Shown here: positions 29,178 to 37,595 of the stretch, piece by piece | Layout of the letters: every line of letters begins with the position of its first letter | Numbering within the stretch: the first letter of the stretch is position 1 | Assembly (NCBI RefSeq): GCF_000347035.1 | Contig: NZ_ANIJ01000018.1 | Location: 434,001-498,000 of the forward strand | DNA: 64,000 nt | Direction of reading: 5' to 3' | From: Leptospira sp. B5-022 | GTDB taxonomy: Bacteria; Spirochaetota; Leptospiria; Leptospirales; Leptospiraceae | Translations under genes and position numbers: made by a program | Notes under the pieces: model-generated | What the model was told of the DNA's origin: nothing | Database searches by the model: none | What the model saw: the letters and a program-made list of their open reading frames with translations, nothing else

Positions 29178-30416
29178 CTAATTTTCCTGGAGTTCGGATC
29201 CGGTCTTTTGCCAGTTCGGCTTTAATACGTTCACTTTGATCTTGTACTCCGCTTGGTTTCCAACTCTGTCCGAAGTATAAACCGTAACCGTATGAATTCC
29301 CGTATTGAATCCTATCGGATTTTGATATGGTAGAACCGCGGTATCGTCTATCTTATATTCCAATTTGAAAATCCCTGATCCGGTTCCCGGATCTTCGCAA
29401 CGGATCGTGATCAACCCGTTTTCCTTTAAATAATAGATACCGTCTTCTCGGAGTTTACCTTCCGACGGAGCAAATACGCATACTGGATGTTTTGCATCTA
29501 TCAATAAGGGTATCTCCGATTGGATATAATTTCCCGCCTTATCATTTGCTTCCCAACGAAGAATAGAAAGACCATCTATACCTAGGGAAGATATTTTGAT
29601 CGGCTTCTTAGCTTCCTCTCCGGATAGAGTTAGATTTACTTCCGCTCCGCTTCCGTCTCTTGCGGTAAGGTTGATAGTGATCTCTTCCAATCCGGAACCT
29701 TCTTCAGTAACTTGTAATGTAAGTTCCGCTCCGGATTTGATCTCTATCAGACCAGATTGCCCCTTTTTCTCTCCGATTAAACGGACCTGGGGGGCAGTGG
29801 TGTCTTTCAGATACTTTGTCTTTTTAGGCGTTTCTTTATTTCCTAATATATCTTCTGAATAAAATTCTACCTCGTTCCAACCTTCTTGGGAAAGGGAAAT
29901 GGAACCTTCATACTTTTGCCATTCGCCTCCGTTCACTCTATAATAAGTTGAGACAGGAACTTGTTTTTGAGAATTTGGAGATCCCATCGAATTGGAAGAA
30001 GGTCCGCCGGTTTTTGGATCGCCGAGCGAGATCCGTAATTCCTCGGAAGAAGCAACGACTGTAGAAGGTCTTTCCACCTTAACTTTCGGAGCCGTGGCGA
30101 ATTTTTCCGATAAGGAAATGATAGGAGAAGAAACTCCTCTTACCCCGTCCACATTGATCCCGACTACACGCACGTAAAATTTGGAATCTTGTGAATTAAA
30201 TTCGTAACGGAAGTTTTTGGTCTTATAAAAATGGTGGACTCTTAAAAATTCCCGGTCTTCCGAAAGTTCGATCAGATAACTTTCGGCTCCTTGGCTGGGT
30301 TTCCAACGAAGGCTCACCCGTTGTTGTTCGGAAAACGTTTCTCCCGGGAGAAAAAGCAGAAAAGATAATAAAAATGAAAATTTTAATTTTATAATATTCT
30401 GATCCAGAATTCTCAC
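29178..30416 (-). CDS. secreted FN3/OmpL47-like repeat protein
   Basis: A 412-residue exported protein with signal peptide at about 12-29 (FSFLLSFLLFLPGETFS). It opens with a fibronectin-III-like unit (SLRWKPSQGAESYLIELSED), a Ser/Pro linker, then repeats of the same plan as the convergent neighbour: YYRVNGGEWQKYEG, LEYKIDDTAVLPYQ, followed by SEDILGNKE, NDKAGNYIQ or SDRVGNQAE. The start overlaps the LysM/FecR gene stop by 4 bp, so the two are coupled. Two convergent genes with the same unusual repeat suggest ancient duplication and inversion. Confidence 0.82.
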   Translation of the reverse strand: MRILDQNIIKLKFSFLLSFLLFLPGETFSEQQRVSLRWKPSQGAESYLIELSEDREFLRVHHFYKTKNFRYEFNSQDSKFYVRVVGINVDGVRGVSSPIISLSEKFATAPKVKVERPSTVVASSEELRISLGDPKTGGPSSNSMGSPNSQKQVPVSTYYRVNGGEWQKYEGSISLSQEGWNEVEFYSEDILGNKETPKKTKYLKDTTAPQVRLIGEKKGQSGLIEIKSGAELTLQVTEEGSGLEEITINLTARDGSGAEVNLTLSGEEAKKPIKISSLGIDGLSILRWEANDKAGNYIQSEIPLLIDAKHPVCVFAPSEGKLREDGIYYLKENGLITIRCEDPGTGSGIFKLEYKIDDTAVLPYQNPIGFNTGIHTVTVYTSDRVGNQAEYKIKVNVLKPNWQKTGSELQEN

Positions 30417-31312
30417 TCTAACTCAACCTTCTCGGGAAGTTTTTCCGGTTTGGAAGGAGCCTGTCCTTTGACCACGGTAGTACCGAATCCCGCTGGGACT
30501 GCTACCGTTTTTCCTTCCGCAGAGACTTCTAATTCTCCTTTGTAACATCCCACCATAGTGTTCTCCGGATCAGGAGCGTTTACGTATAATTCTGTTCCTC
30601 TCACTCCGACTACCGCTGTAGGAGTTACAACCATAAATTTGCGGGTATCGTCACCCGGTTTTTTAGGAGGGACCTTGGCTTCCAGATAGCCTGACTTGAG
30701 TTCCAGAATCCCTCCATCTTTATTCAGTTTGTATTCTGAAATGGATTCCGAACTTGTTTTTACGATCTTAGTTAAGGTTTTTTCTCTTAACTCTACTACG
30801 GTTCCGTTTTTAGTGAAGATAATTTTGGAAGAAGAGGCTTGCCCTGTCTGAATCCAATCGTCCATATTCAATAACTGGTCCTTGGAAAGTTTGGACCAGC
30901 TTGCAGGAAGTCCTGTCGGAGTAAAATCTCTGGAGAATTGAACTTGGCCTTTTTGGAAATCTGCGACTGCCACAGGACCTGCATTCGGTTTGATAATTTC
31001 TCCGGTTGCAGAGATGGTATCTTTTCTTAAGAACCCAGGGATCAAAAGTGTAGTTCCTTCTCTAATCAAGGAAGGATTTGGAATTTCATTATATTTTAAT
31101 AATTCTTTCCAGTTTCTCGGATCTTGTAGGAATTCCTTAGCGATCTTGGATAAGGTATCATTCTTTTTTACCTTGTATTCGAAAACGTCTTCTTGAACTC
31201 CTTTTTTAGGTTCTGCGAGTAAACCGATCAAAGAAACGGAAATGAGTAAGATTGCAAAAATATGAAAAAGTTTGGATCGAGAGATCGAAAAAGGGAAATT
31301 CTGGAAGGCCAT
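30413..31312 (-). CDS. LysM and FecR domain protein
   Basis: A 299-residue exported protein. After an N-terminal signal or anchor (LFHIFAILLISVSLIGLLAE), residues about 43-93 form a LysM peptidoglycan-binding motif (YKVKKNDTLSKIAKEFL ... LIREGTTLLIPG), and residues 150-280 a FecR domain (GTVVELREKTLTKI, VVTPTAVVGVRGTELYV, YKGELEVSAEGKTVAVPAG). LysM would fix it to the cell wall while the FecR barrel is exposed in the periplasm. The overlapping downstream gene adds FN3/OmpL47 repeats, so both likely act on the same envelope structure. Confidence 0.9.
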   Translation of the reverse strand: MAFQNFPFSISRSKLFHIFAILLISVSLIGLLAEPKKGVQEDVFEYKVKKNDTLSKIAKEFLQDPRNWKELLKYNEIPNPSLIREGTTLLIPGFLRKDTISATGEIIKPNAGPVAVADFQKGQVQFSRDFTPTGLPASWSKLSKDQLLNMDDWIQTGQASSSKIIFTKNGTVVELREKTLTKIVKTSSESISEYKLNKDGGILELKSGYLEAKVPPKKPGDDTRKFMVVTPTAVVGVRGTELYVNAPDPENTMVGCYKGELEVSAEGKTVAVPAGFGTTVVKGQAPSKPEKLPEKVELE

Positions 31313-31488
31313 AGATTATCCTGGAAACTAGTTCTATTCTATCATTAGAAGAGAATCTTTTGGGAATTCCAACAAAATACGCTGCTTAGGTGAAAAAGGA
31401 GATGCAAGAATCAGGCGGAATTTCGTGGAAAATGATTGCCTAATTTTCCGAAAATCCAATGATTTGAGCCTCATTTCGGATATCGTAA

Positions 31489-32187
31489 ATGTCTCCTCAT
31501 CTTCCACCATTTGTTCCCATTGTTTTCGGTTCTACGGTATTTGCCATTTTGGGATATTTTTTCTCTCTTGTACTAGGCTCTCGAAAAAATTGGATCGGTT
31601 CTTCTTTAATCCTATTAGCGTTGGCTGTCTGGCTTTTGTTGCAAGCTGTCTTAAGTTGGTCCGGATTTTATTTGGTAACGGACTCTTTTCCTCCCAGATT
31701 TCTTTGTATGGTGGTTCCTCCGATCTTGTTCTTAGTTTTACTTTTTATTTTTCCGTCTAGCAGGGCTTGGATGGACCAGATCCCAGGGGAGAATTTACTC
31801 TACTTACATCTGGCAAGGATACCCGTGGAGCTTGTTTTATACTGGCTGGCAATGTACGGTTTGGTGCCCGTCAATATGACGTTTGCAGGTTGGAATTTCG
31901 ATATTCTAATCGGATTAACCGCACCGATCGCGGCCTATTTCATTTTAAATAAACCTACTTCTTCTAAAAATTGGATTTTGTTTTGGAATCTAATTGGCCT
32001 TTTATTTTTATTGAATATAGTGATCCTGGGGATCTTATCCGCACCGGGGCCATTTCAAAAATTGTCCTTTGATATACCGAACAGGGCGATTCTCCAATTT
32101 CCATACGTATGGCTGCCTTCTTTTATAGTTCCTTCCGTTCTATTCGCTCATTTTGTTTCCATTCGAAGAAGAATTGTCGCAGAATAA
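31489..32187 (+). CDS. seven-helix membrane protein, hypothetical
   Basis: A 232-residue integral membrane protein with about seven hydrophobic segments (for example PIVFGSTVFAILGYFFSLVL, MVVPPILFLVLLFIF and GLLFLLNIVILGILSA) and a short basic tail FVSIRRRIVAE. I see no motif that sets a family. It starts with ATG 31489 without a clear ribosome-binding site and is followed 2 bp downstream by a lipoprotein start, suggesting one transcript. Confidence 0.7.
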   Translation: MSPHLPPFVPIVFGSTVFAILGYFFSLVLGSRKNWIGSSLILLALAVWLLLQAVLSWSGFYLVTDSFPPRFLCMVVPPILFLVLLFIFPSSRAWMDQIPGENLLYLHLARIPVELVLYWLAMYGLVPVNMTFAGWNFDILIGLTAPIAAYFILNKPTSSKNWILFWNLIGLLFLLNIVILGILSAPGPFQKLSFDIPNRAILQFPYVWLPSFIVPSVLFAHFVSIRRRIVAE

Positions 32188-32189
32188 CT

Positions 32190-33092
32190 TTGTATCTTAC
32201 TTTCGGAAAATCATATTCTAAAATAGTAATTTCTATTATTTGCATGTTCCTGTTTGGTTCTTGTTTTCCGGATATGGTCCGCAAAAAAAGAACTGAGAAC
32301 GAATGGTTTAAATTAGAGAAGGTTTATTACAAAACGGAACCTAAAAGAATCGAGATCTTTCTAAAAGGTACCGTAAAAAATCCGTCTTTAGCGAGTTTGG
32401 AAGCATTCGAATTAAATGAAAATTCTTCCGATACTTTATTGTTTCAGCACGAAAAACCGCTTACAGTAGGCTCTGTTCTTTTAAGATTTAATGTAGAAGT
32501 TCCGGAGAACAAGGATTGGATCCGAAAAGTCGGGACCACTCGTAAATGGATAGCAATCGTTTTAAAAAACGATAATGGACAGATCACTCATCTGCAAACT
32601 GAAATTTCTATCCACGAATCGGATAAGAAACAATTTAGAAAAGATCTTTCTTTGGAGGCCGAAGGAGAGTTCATTCGTTTGGACGGAAGAGAATGGAAAT
32701 TGGTTTCCGATGTGGATAGGATGGATCAGGCATTATTGCAATATATTCCTAAACAGGAGTCTTTATTGTTTTGGAGCGAGATGCTTTCCATTCATATTTA
32801 TAAGGTGAGAGTCTCTTCCCCTACTGAAATTTATTCTCTGTTGGAATCCGGTAAGAAGAAAGAATGTCCGAATATTCTTTGGAGCCTGGAATCGGAGAAA
32901 TCCGGAAAAATTTCTTATTCTTGGGAACATTCCGGTTGTGGTAAACAACCTACTTCTTCTCAGGTTTCTAAATTGTACAGAGGAGAATTCGGAATTTATA
33001 ATATTCGTTACGATAAAAGAGGAAAAATAGGGCCGGAAGATAAAACACACTGGTCCGAATTGTTGGATCGCCTACCTTCGAAGTTGGACTGA
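32190..33092 (+). CDS. putative lipoprotein, hypothetical
   Basis: A 300-residue exported protein. I place the start at TTG 32190 (MYLTFGKSYSKIVISIICMF), directly after the previous stop, because it yields a full lipoprotein signal ending LFGSC. The longer frame from 32109 overlaps the upstream gene, and ATG 32244 leaves only six residues before the Cys. The mature part is Lys/Glu-rich with several beta strands (KRIEIFLKGTVKNPSLASLE). Two more cysteines lie near the C-terminus. No family recognised. Confidence 0.65.
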   Translation: MYLTFGKSYSKIVISIICMFLFGSCFPDMVRKKRTENEWFKLEKVYYKTEPKRIEIFLKGTVKNPSLASLEAFELNENSSDTLLFQHEKPLTVGSVLLRFNVEVPENKDWIRKVGTTRKWIAIVLKNDNGQITHLQTEISIHESDKKQFRKDLSLEAEGEFIRLDGREWKLVSDVDRMDQALLQYIPKQESLLFWSEMLSIHIYKVRVSSPTEIYSLLESGKKKECPNILWSLESEKSGKISYSWEHSGCGKQPTSSQVSKLYRGEFGIYNIRYDKRGKIGPEDKTHWSELLDRLPSKLD

Positions 33093-33099
33093 AATTTTT

Positions 33100-33260
33100 A
33101 GATCATACCGCGAGGGATCGAGCCGGGGTCAAAAAATCGCGGACGAGATTTTTTGACCGGAGGTGAGAGCCCGGTCCGAGCAAAGCAAGGACGCGGCCAA
33201 GACTAAAAAATACGGTCTTTTGTTGGAATTCCAACATAGCGAAAGGGGATTTTTTGCCTT
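33100..33260. repeat. GC-rich intergenic element with hairpins
   Basis: Two strong structures are present. Arms 33127-33138 and 33147-33158 pair over 12 bp without mismatch, and 33221-33236 is a perfect 16-bp palindrome TGTTGGAATTCCAACA. Between them are GGTGAGAGCC, CGAGCAAAGC and AAGGACGCGG words like those in the elements at 5292, 17010 and 20193. It follows the lipoprotein stop closely. No ORF is convincing. It may be a dispersed repeat that also ends transcription. Confidence 0.55.
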
Positions 33261-33286
33261 GACCAAGATCCGGAGAAGTCAAATTG

Positions 33287-33312
33287 ATGTAATTACACAT
33301 GTGTAATTACAT
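33287..33312. promoter_or_regulatory. 26-bp perfect palindrome, likely MarR operator
   Basis: A perfect palindrome containing two copies of the 10-bp palindrome TGTAATTACA (33288-33297 and 33302-33311), spaced 14 bp centre to centre. It lies 39 bp before the thioesterase start, in a unit whose second gene is a MarR-family repressor, so self-regulation by that protein is the natural reading. Confidence 0.75.
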
Positions 33313-33350
33313 ATATGCAAGTGCACATTAATTCTCTTAGGAGATTCTGT

Positions 33351-33878
33351 ATGGAATTGACGATAGGTAAACCGGTGCTTTCCCCTTATAGTTTTGCAAG
33401 GATACGTTTTCAGGATTGTGATCCTTTCGGCCATTTGAATAATGCAAGGTATATGGATTACTTTTTGGAGGCTCGTTCGGAGCAGTTGAGAGAGACCGCT
33501 AATTTCGATTTTTATGAATACGGTTCTAGTTCGGGTAAATCCTGGGTGGTGAGTAAGGTGGAGACCCAATATTTGGAGCCGGTCAAACAGAATGACGTTG
33601 TGAAAATAGTGACTCGTTTGATCAGACTGACTCCGGCCACGATCCATAATGAATACTTACTTCTAGATAAGGAAGGAAATCGTTTGAAGGCCGTTTTGAG
33701 AGCTCAGTTCTCCTTTATTGATCTTCAAAAAGGGCGTCCCGTTCGTCATGACCAAGAGATGATGTCTTTTTTAGGGAACTTCTTATTTGATGAGCCTGGT
33801 TTGGAAGATGGTTCTTTCGAAGATAGGGTAAAACAGTTGCGAAAACAAGTATCGGAGGGAAAATATTCCCAAGACTGA
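33351..33878 (+). CDS. acyl-CoA thioesterase, hotdog fold (4HBT)
   Basis: A 175-residue hotdog-fold thioesterase. The motif IRFQDCDPFGHLNNARYMDY carries the catalytic Asp typical of the 4-hydroxybenzoyl-CoA thioesterase family, and the long helix LEARSEQLRE follows. ATG 33351 has AGGAGA six bases upstream and is preferred over ATG 33315. Hydrolysis of an aliphatic acyl-CoA is the likely reaction. It is cotranscribed with the MarR gene 18 bp downstream and sits behind a perfect palindrome. Confidence 0.9.
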   Translation: MELTIGKPVLSPYSFARIRFQDCDPFGHLNNARYMDYFLEARSEQLRETANFDFYEYGSSSGKSWVVSKVETQYLEPVKQNDVVKIVTRLIRLTPATIHNEYLLLDKEGNRLKAVLRAQFSFIDLQKGRPVRHDQEMMSFLGNFLFDEPGLEDGSFEDRVKQLRKQVSEGKYSQD

Positions 33879-33896
33879 TAGTCTTTTTTATCTTTT

Positions 33897-34409
33897 ATGT
33901 CCAAGAAGTCTCAAAACACTATGGCTCGGAAGTCCGAAAAATTTCCGAGCAAAGCGGATATGCTTAGCGCAGGTTTAAGTTGTGTGAACTTCAATCTGCG
34001 CAGGGCCTCTCGGGCGGTCACTCAATTTTACGATAGAGAATTGGAGAAAGCGGGTCTTACTTCTCAAAGATTCAGTTTATTGCATACTCTTGGCGCCACT
34101 GATGGTCTTGCCCTTGCCGAATTAGCGGACCTTCTCGTTTTAGATAGAACAACTTTGATCCGTAACTTGACACCTTTGGAAGAATTAGGCTATGTCGCGG
34201 ATGTTCCTTCCGAAAACAAAAGGGCTCGAAAGGTGATCTTAACCCAAAAAGGGTTGGAAGCTTTGAGGGTCGCTTATCCGATCTGGGAAGAGACTCAGGC
34301 AACGGTTACCGAGGCGATGGGGGAGGACGATCTCAAACGATTGCTAAAAAGGTTAAACTCGATCGTTCGCAAAAGGAATTTTAAAGAATTTTCCAAATCG
34401 GAAGATTGA
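33897..34409 (+). CDS. MarR-family transcriptional regulator
   Basis: A 170-residue winged-helix repressor. The MarR core spans about 30-150: RAVTQFYDRELEKAGLTSQR, then LALAELADLLVLDRTTLIRN (recognition helix) and the wing VPSENKRARKVILTQKG. Helices at both ends form the dimer interface. ATG 33897 lacks a clear ribosome-binding site; ATG 33921 (MARKSEK) is an alternative. It probably binds the palindrome at 33287 and controls its own operon with the thioesterase, responding to an unknown fatty-acyl or phenolic ligand. Confidence 0.92.
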   Translation: MSKKSQNTMARKSEKFPSKADMLSAGLSCVNFNLRRASRAVTQFYDRELEKAGLTSQRFSLLHTLGATDGLALAELADLLVLDRTTLIRNLTPLEELGYVADVPSENKRARKVILTQKGLEALRVAYPIWEETQATVTEAMGEDDLKRLLKRLNSIVRKRNFKEFSKSED

Positions 34410-34477
34410 AATCCGATGTTATTAGTTTATTTTTCCATATTATGGAATCCTAACATTCGAATCGGTTTCTGAGGTCA

Positions 34478-34876
34478 ATGAATAAGAACTTTTATCCTAT
34501 CCTGATCATCCCCGTTGTACTGTTTTTCGCGTATTACTTCTTTTCTCCTAGTTGTGTTTCAGGCGATTGTAAAAACGGGACCGGGACCAAGATCATGTCC
34601 GGATCGTATCGTTATGACGGTAGTTTCCAAAATGGTCTAGCTCATGGAAAAGGCAAACTTATATTAGGAGGAGTGGAGTCTTACGACGGGGAATGGGATC
34701 GGGGAAATAAAGAAGGCAAAGGCACTTATAAATATGCGGATGGTACCGTTTACGAAGGTGAATGGAAAATGAATAAAAGGAACGGCTTCGGTAAATTATC
34801 CGATCCGGAAGGGAATCCGATTTTCGAAGGGCAATGGAAAGACGATATCCAGGTTCTGGCCAAAAATCCAAAATGA
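34478..34876 (+). CDS. MORN-repeat protein
   Basis: A 132-residue protein with an N-terminal hydrophobic segment (PILIIPVVLFFAYYFF) and three MORN repeats: YDGSFQNGLAHGKGKL, then YDGEWDRGNKEGKGTY, then YEGEWKMNKRNGFGKL, followed by a partial fourth, FEGQWKDD. MORN units form a beta-hairpin stack that binds lipids or proteins. The stop codon overlaps the start of the metallo-beta-lactamase gene, implying coupled translation and a shared envelope function. Confidence 0.88.
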   Translation: MNKNFYPILIIPVVLFFAYYFFSPSCVSGDCKNGTGTKIMSGSYRYDGSFQNGLAHGKGKLILGGVESYDGEWDRGNKEGKGTYKYADGTVYEGEWKMNKRNGFGKLSDPEGNPIFEGQWKDDIQVLAKNPK

Positions 34877-35583
34877 AATATATTAGTTTTTTCTTAATTC
34901 TATTTTCTGTTTCGATTTACGGAGAAGGACCTAAGCTCCTGGTTTCTCAGATCGGTAAAAATATTTACGTACACACTTCTTATAAACTTCTAAAAGACGG
35001 TTATTTTCCTTCTAACGGACTTTTGATCGAAACGGGAGAAGGTGTCGTTCTCGTGGATACTGCCTGGGGAGAAGAACAAACCTTCGAACTCTTGGATTGG
35101 ATCTCTAATAATCTGAAAAAGCCGGTGATTGCCGTCATTATTACCCATTTCCATGAGGATAGAGCGGGTGGGATAGATATATTAAAAAAACAAAATATTC
35201 CCTCTTATGCCGGGAAAAGAACTATTTCTATTTTGAAAGAGGAAGGTGAATCTGTTCCGGAAAAAGTCCTAAAAGACAAGGATCTATTGGTATTCGGTAA
35301 AACTAAAATTGAGACTTTTTTCCCCGGCGCAGGTCATTCTAAGGATAATTTGGTCGTCTGGCTTCCCGGATCTCGAATTTTATTCGGGGGTTGTTTGGTA
35401 AAAAGTGTCGAAGCGGATGATATCGGTAACACTAAGGACGCGGATCTCAAAGAATGGCCCAAAACCATTCGTAAGTTGGAGAAGATGTTTCCGAAAATTT
35501 CTATCATAGTTCCTGGACATCAAGCTTGGGGCGGAAGAGAGAGTTTGAAACGTACCTTGGAGTTGTTGGGAGTTTCGAAATAA
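34873..35583 (+). CDS. subclass B1-type metallo-beta-lactamase homologue
   Basis: A 236-residue exported zinc hydrolase. Residues 1-17 (MKYISFFLILFSVSIYG) are the signal peptide. All six B1 zinc ligands are in place: His92, His94 and Asp96 in THFHEDRAGGI, His155 in PGAGHSKDNLVVWLPG, Cys174 in ILFGGCLVKS and His216 in VPGHQAW. Lys177 corresponds to the substrate-binding lysine of B1 enzymes. The second half is close to BcII-like enzymes throughout. ATG 34873 overlaps the MORN stop. Real beta-lactamase activity is likely from the motifs but needs testing. Confidence 0.9.
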   Translation: MKYISFFLILFSVSIYGEGPKLLVSQIGKNIYVHTSYKLLKDGYFPSNGLLIETGEGVVLVDTAWGEEQTFELLDWISNNLKKPVIAVIITHFHEDRAGGIDILKKQNIPSYAGKRTISILKEEGESVPEKVLKDKDLLVFGKTKIETFFPGAGHSKDNLVVWLPGSRILFGGCLVKSVEADDIGNTKDADLKEWPKTIRKLEKMFPKISIIVPGHQAWGGRESLKRTLELLGVSK

Positions 35584-35652
35584 ATTTTTTCATTGCGGTT
35601 CCTAACTTAACATTTAGGTTCGTTGGAATTTAAATTATTTAGGCGATCACAG

Positions 35653-36243
35653 ATGAAAGTTTATGGTACTTCCGTTTCCGGGAACTGTTATAAAATTAAA
35701 CTACTACTTCATTTATTGAAAATCCCTTATGAATGGATTGAGACCGACACCAGAAAGGGCGAGACCAGGACTCCGGAATTTCTTCTTAAAAATCCCGTAG
35801 GGAAAGTACCTCTCTTGGAATTGGACTCCGGGGATTTTCTTTCCGAGTCGAACGCGATCTTATACTTCTTAGCTAAGGAAAGTAGTTTCTTTCCGGAAGA
35901 TCTTTTAGTCCAATCTAGAATATTACAATGGATGTTCTTTGAACAATATAGTCACGAGCCATATATTGCCGTTAATCGCTGGTTGATCCATTTTCAAAAT
36001 AAAAAGGATGACCCAAGGATCCCTGGAAATCATACGAAAGGATTGGAGGCTCTTAAGATCATGGATGATCATCTTGTTAAGAATCAATATTTCGGCTTTG
36101 AGAAGCCGAGCATTGCTGATATTTCCCTCTTTGCATATACACATGTGGCGGAAGAAGGTCATTTTCCTGTTTCGGATTTTCCGAACTTATGCTCTTGGAT
36201 AAAAAGGGTCAGAGAGCTCCGGGATTTTATTCCGATATACTAA
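35653..36243 (+). CDS. glutathione S-transferase
   Basis: A 196-residue cytosolic GST. The thioredoxin-like N-terminal domain contains VYGTSVSGNCYKIKLLLHLL, the cis-Pro loop VGKVPLLELDSG and the glutathione-binding FLSESNAILYFLA. The helical C-terminal domain ends with KPSIADISLFAYTHVAEEGH and WIKRVREL. I use ATG 35653 (MKVYGTS) behind AGGCGAT, since the TTG 35623 extension (MEFKLFRRSQ) precedes the usual fold start. Substrate unknown. Confidence 0.9.
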   Translation: MKVYGTSVSGNCYKIKLLLHLLKIPYEWIETDTRKGETRTPEFLLKNPVGKVPLLELDSGDFLSESNAILYFLAKESSFFPEDLLVQSRILQWMFFEQYSHEPYIAVNRWLIHFQNKKDDPRIPGNHTKGLEALKIMDDHLVKNQYFGFEKPSIADISLFAYTHVAEEGHFPVSDFPNLCSWIKRVRELRDFIPIY

Positions 36244-36377
36244 GGATTTATATTGAAAAGTGTACGTTTCAAGACGGGGAGAAGCGTGAGTATGCTTTTC
36301 TAAATTCTCCTTGATTCCTTACTTTTGGTTTCCATATTCTACCGTTAAGATTCGGCCGATCCGATCCCGGCGAAAAA

Positions 36378-36911
36378 ATGACGAAATACCCTCTTTCTAA
36401 GATTTATCTAACGTGCGGAATCGCGGTTATTGTTATTGTTTTCGGGATTTTTCTATATTCTTTCCTCCGGAACGGTTCGGGTGTTCCGGTCTTTACGGAT
36501 CGTTTCGAGTTTAAGAACCTAACAAGGGCAGAGGCGGAGAAGTTTGGGGTCTTAGGTATTCCCAATGGTGTAACGAATTACTTTATCAAACGTTGCGGTT
36601 ATAAAGAATCTTGGGTGGTTTATTCCAAATATAAGGTAGAAAGTTCCGAGTTCAGGAAGTCGCTCTTGGAACGATTCAAAAACCATCCAGGGTTGAACCG
36701 CAGATTCGATTCTTATCCAAAGGATTGGCCTGAAAATTTTGATCAGGGGAATTGTAAACCGGACTGGTGGGAACCTTGTCCCAATGGATTTTGGGCGGAA
36801 ATTTTCAAGGATATCCCTGTTGTATCTCATAAAGACAAAGACGGGTTTTATCTTTGCGAAAGCGGCAAAGAACTTAGATGGTTCGTTTTTCATTTTAGAA
36901 ATATCCTATAA
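36378..36911 (+). CDS. membrane-anchored hypothetical protein
   Basis: A 177-residue protein with an N-terminal transmembrane anchor at about 9-30 (IYLTCGIAVIVIVFGIFLYS) and an extracytoplasmic part with several Trp and Cys residues (KPDWWEPCPNGFWAEIF). No family recognised. The RDD-family gene follows after 11 bp and could be cotranscribed. Confidence 0.65.
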   Translation: MTKYPLSKIYLTCGIAVIVIVFGIFLYSFLRNGSGVPVFTDRFEFKNLTRAEAEKFGVLGIPNGVTNYFIKRCGYKESWVVYSKYKVESSEFRKSLLERFKNHPGLNRRFDSYPKDWPENFDQGNCKPDWWEPCPNGFWAEIFKDIPVVSHKDKDGFYLCESGKELRWFVFHFRNIL

Positions 36912-36922
36912 CTATCTCGCAG

Positions 36923-37516
36923 ATGAAGAGTATATTCAAAAAAATTGATATTGAAGAAAGACATTTGGCTTACGCAAGTTTGAGCAGGCGGGTTTATGCT
37001 CAATTCCTGGATTTTTTGATCTTATGTCCTGTTTTAATCCCGCAAGTCCTTGTTTTTTATTACCATAATAAAATGGTATACGCGGTGTTTCCGTTCTATA
37101 CCGCCTTACATTCCCTCCTTTATATAGGGTATAGATTCGTGATGCACGCCTTATTCGGTAGGACGTTTGGTAAGGCCTTTGCGGGGATAATCGTTACCGA
37201 TTCGAACAAAGGGCGTTTAGGTTGGGGTAGATCTTTTATCAGGATCTTGCCCGAACTTGCTTTGTCATTAGTAACTATCGTGAGTGCAGTGTATGATTCT
37301 AGGATTTTCATGGAACACCAGGCTGAAATGGAAGGTCTGCCATTGGCAGGCGTTCATAGGATCTTGAATAAATGGAATCCTTTGGATAATTTTACCTTTT
37401 GGGATTCGATCGTATATTATGGGATTTCGTTGATTTATATCTTCTTTTCTCACAAAAGGACGGCATTACACGACCTTTTTGCAGGGACCAGGGTATTTCG
37501 TTATAGAGCGGAATGA
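36923..37516 (+). CDS. RDD-family membrane protein
   Basis: A 197-residue integral membrane protein with the RDD signature: the first helix begins RRVYAQFLDFLILCPV (Arg-x-x-Ala-x-x-x-D), the second helix ends in GRTFGKAFAGI and the last segment reads SHKRTALHDLFAGTRVFRY (usually R-A-L-HD-x-x-AGT-x-V). RDD proteins are small membrane proteins, some acting as Na+/H+ antiporter components, but most are uncharacterised. Follows the anchored protein by 11 bp. Confidence 0.88.
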   Translation: MKSIFKKIDIEERHLAYASLSRRVYAQFLDFLILCPVLIPQVLVFYYHNKMVYAVFPFYTALHSLLYIGYRFVMHALFGRTFGKAFAGIIVTDSNKGRLGWGRSFIRILPELALSLVTIVSAVYDSRIFMEHQAEMEGLPLAGVHRILNKWNPLDNFTFWDSIVYYGISLIYIFFSHKRTALHDLFAGTRVFRYRAE

Positions 37517-37595
37517 CGATATATGGCCGAATAATGAAATAAATTTCCTTTCTACAATCTCTTGACTCATATTCCGTAAATGTTATACTACAAAA

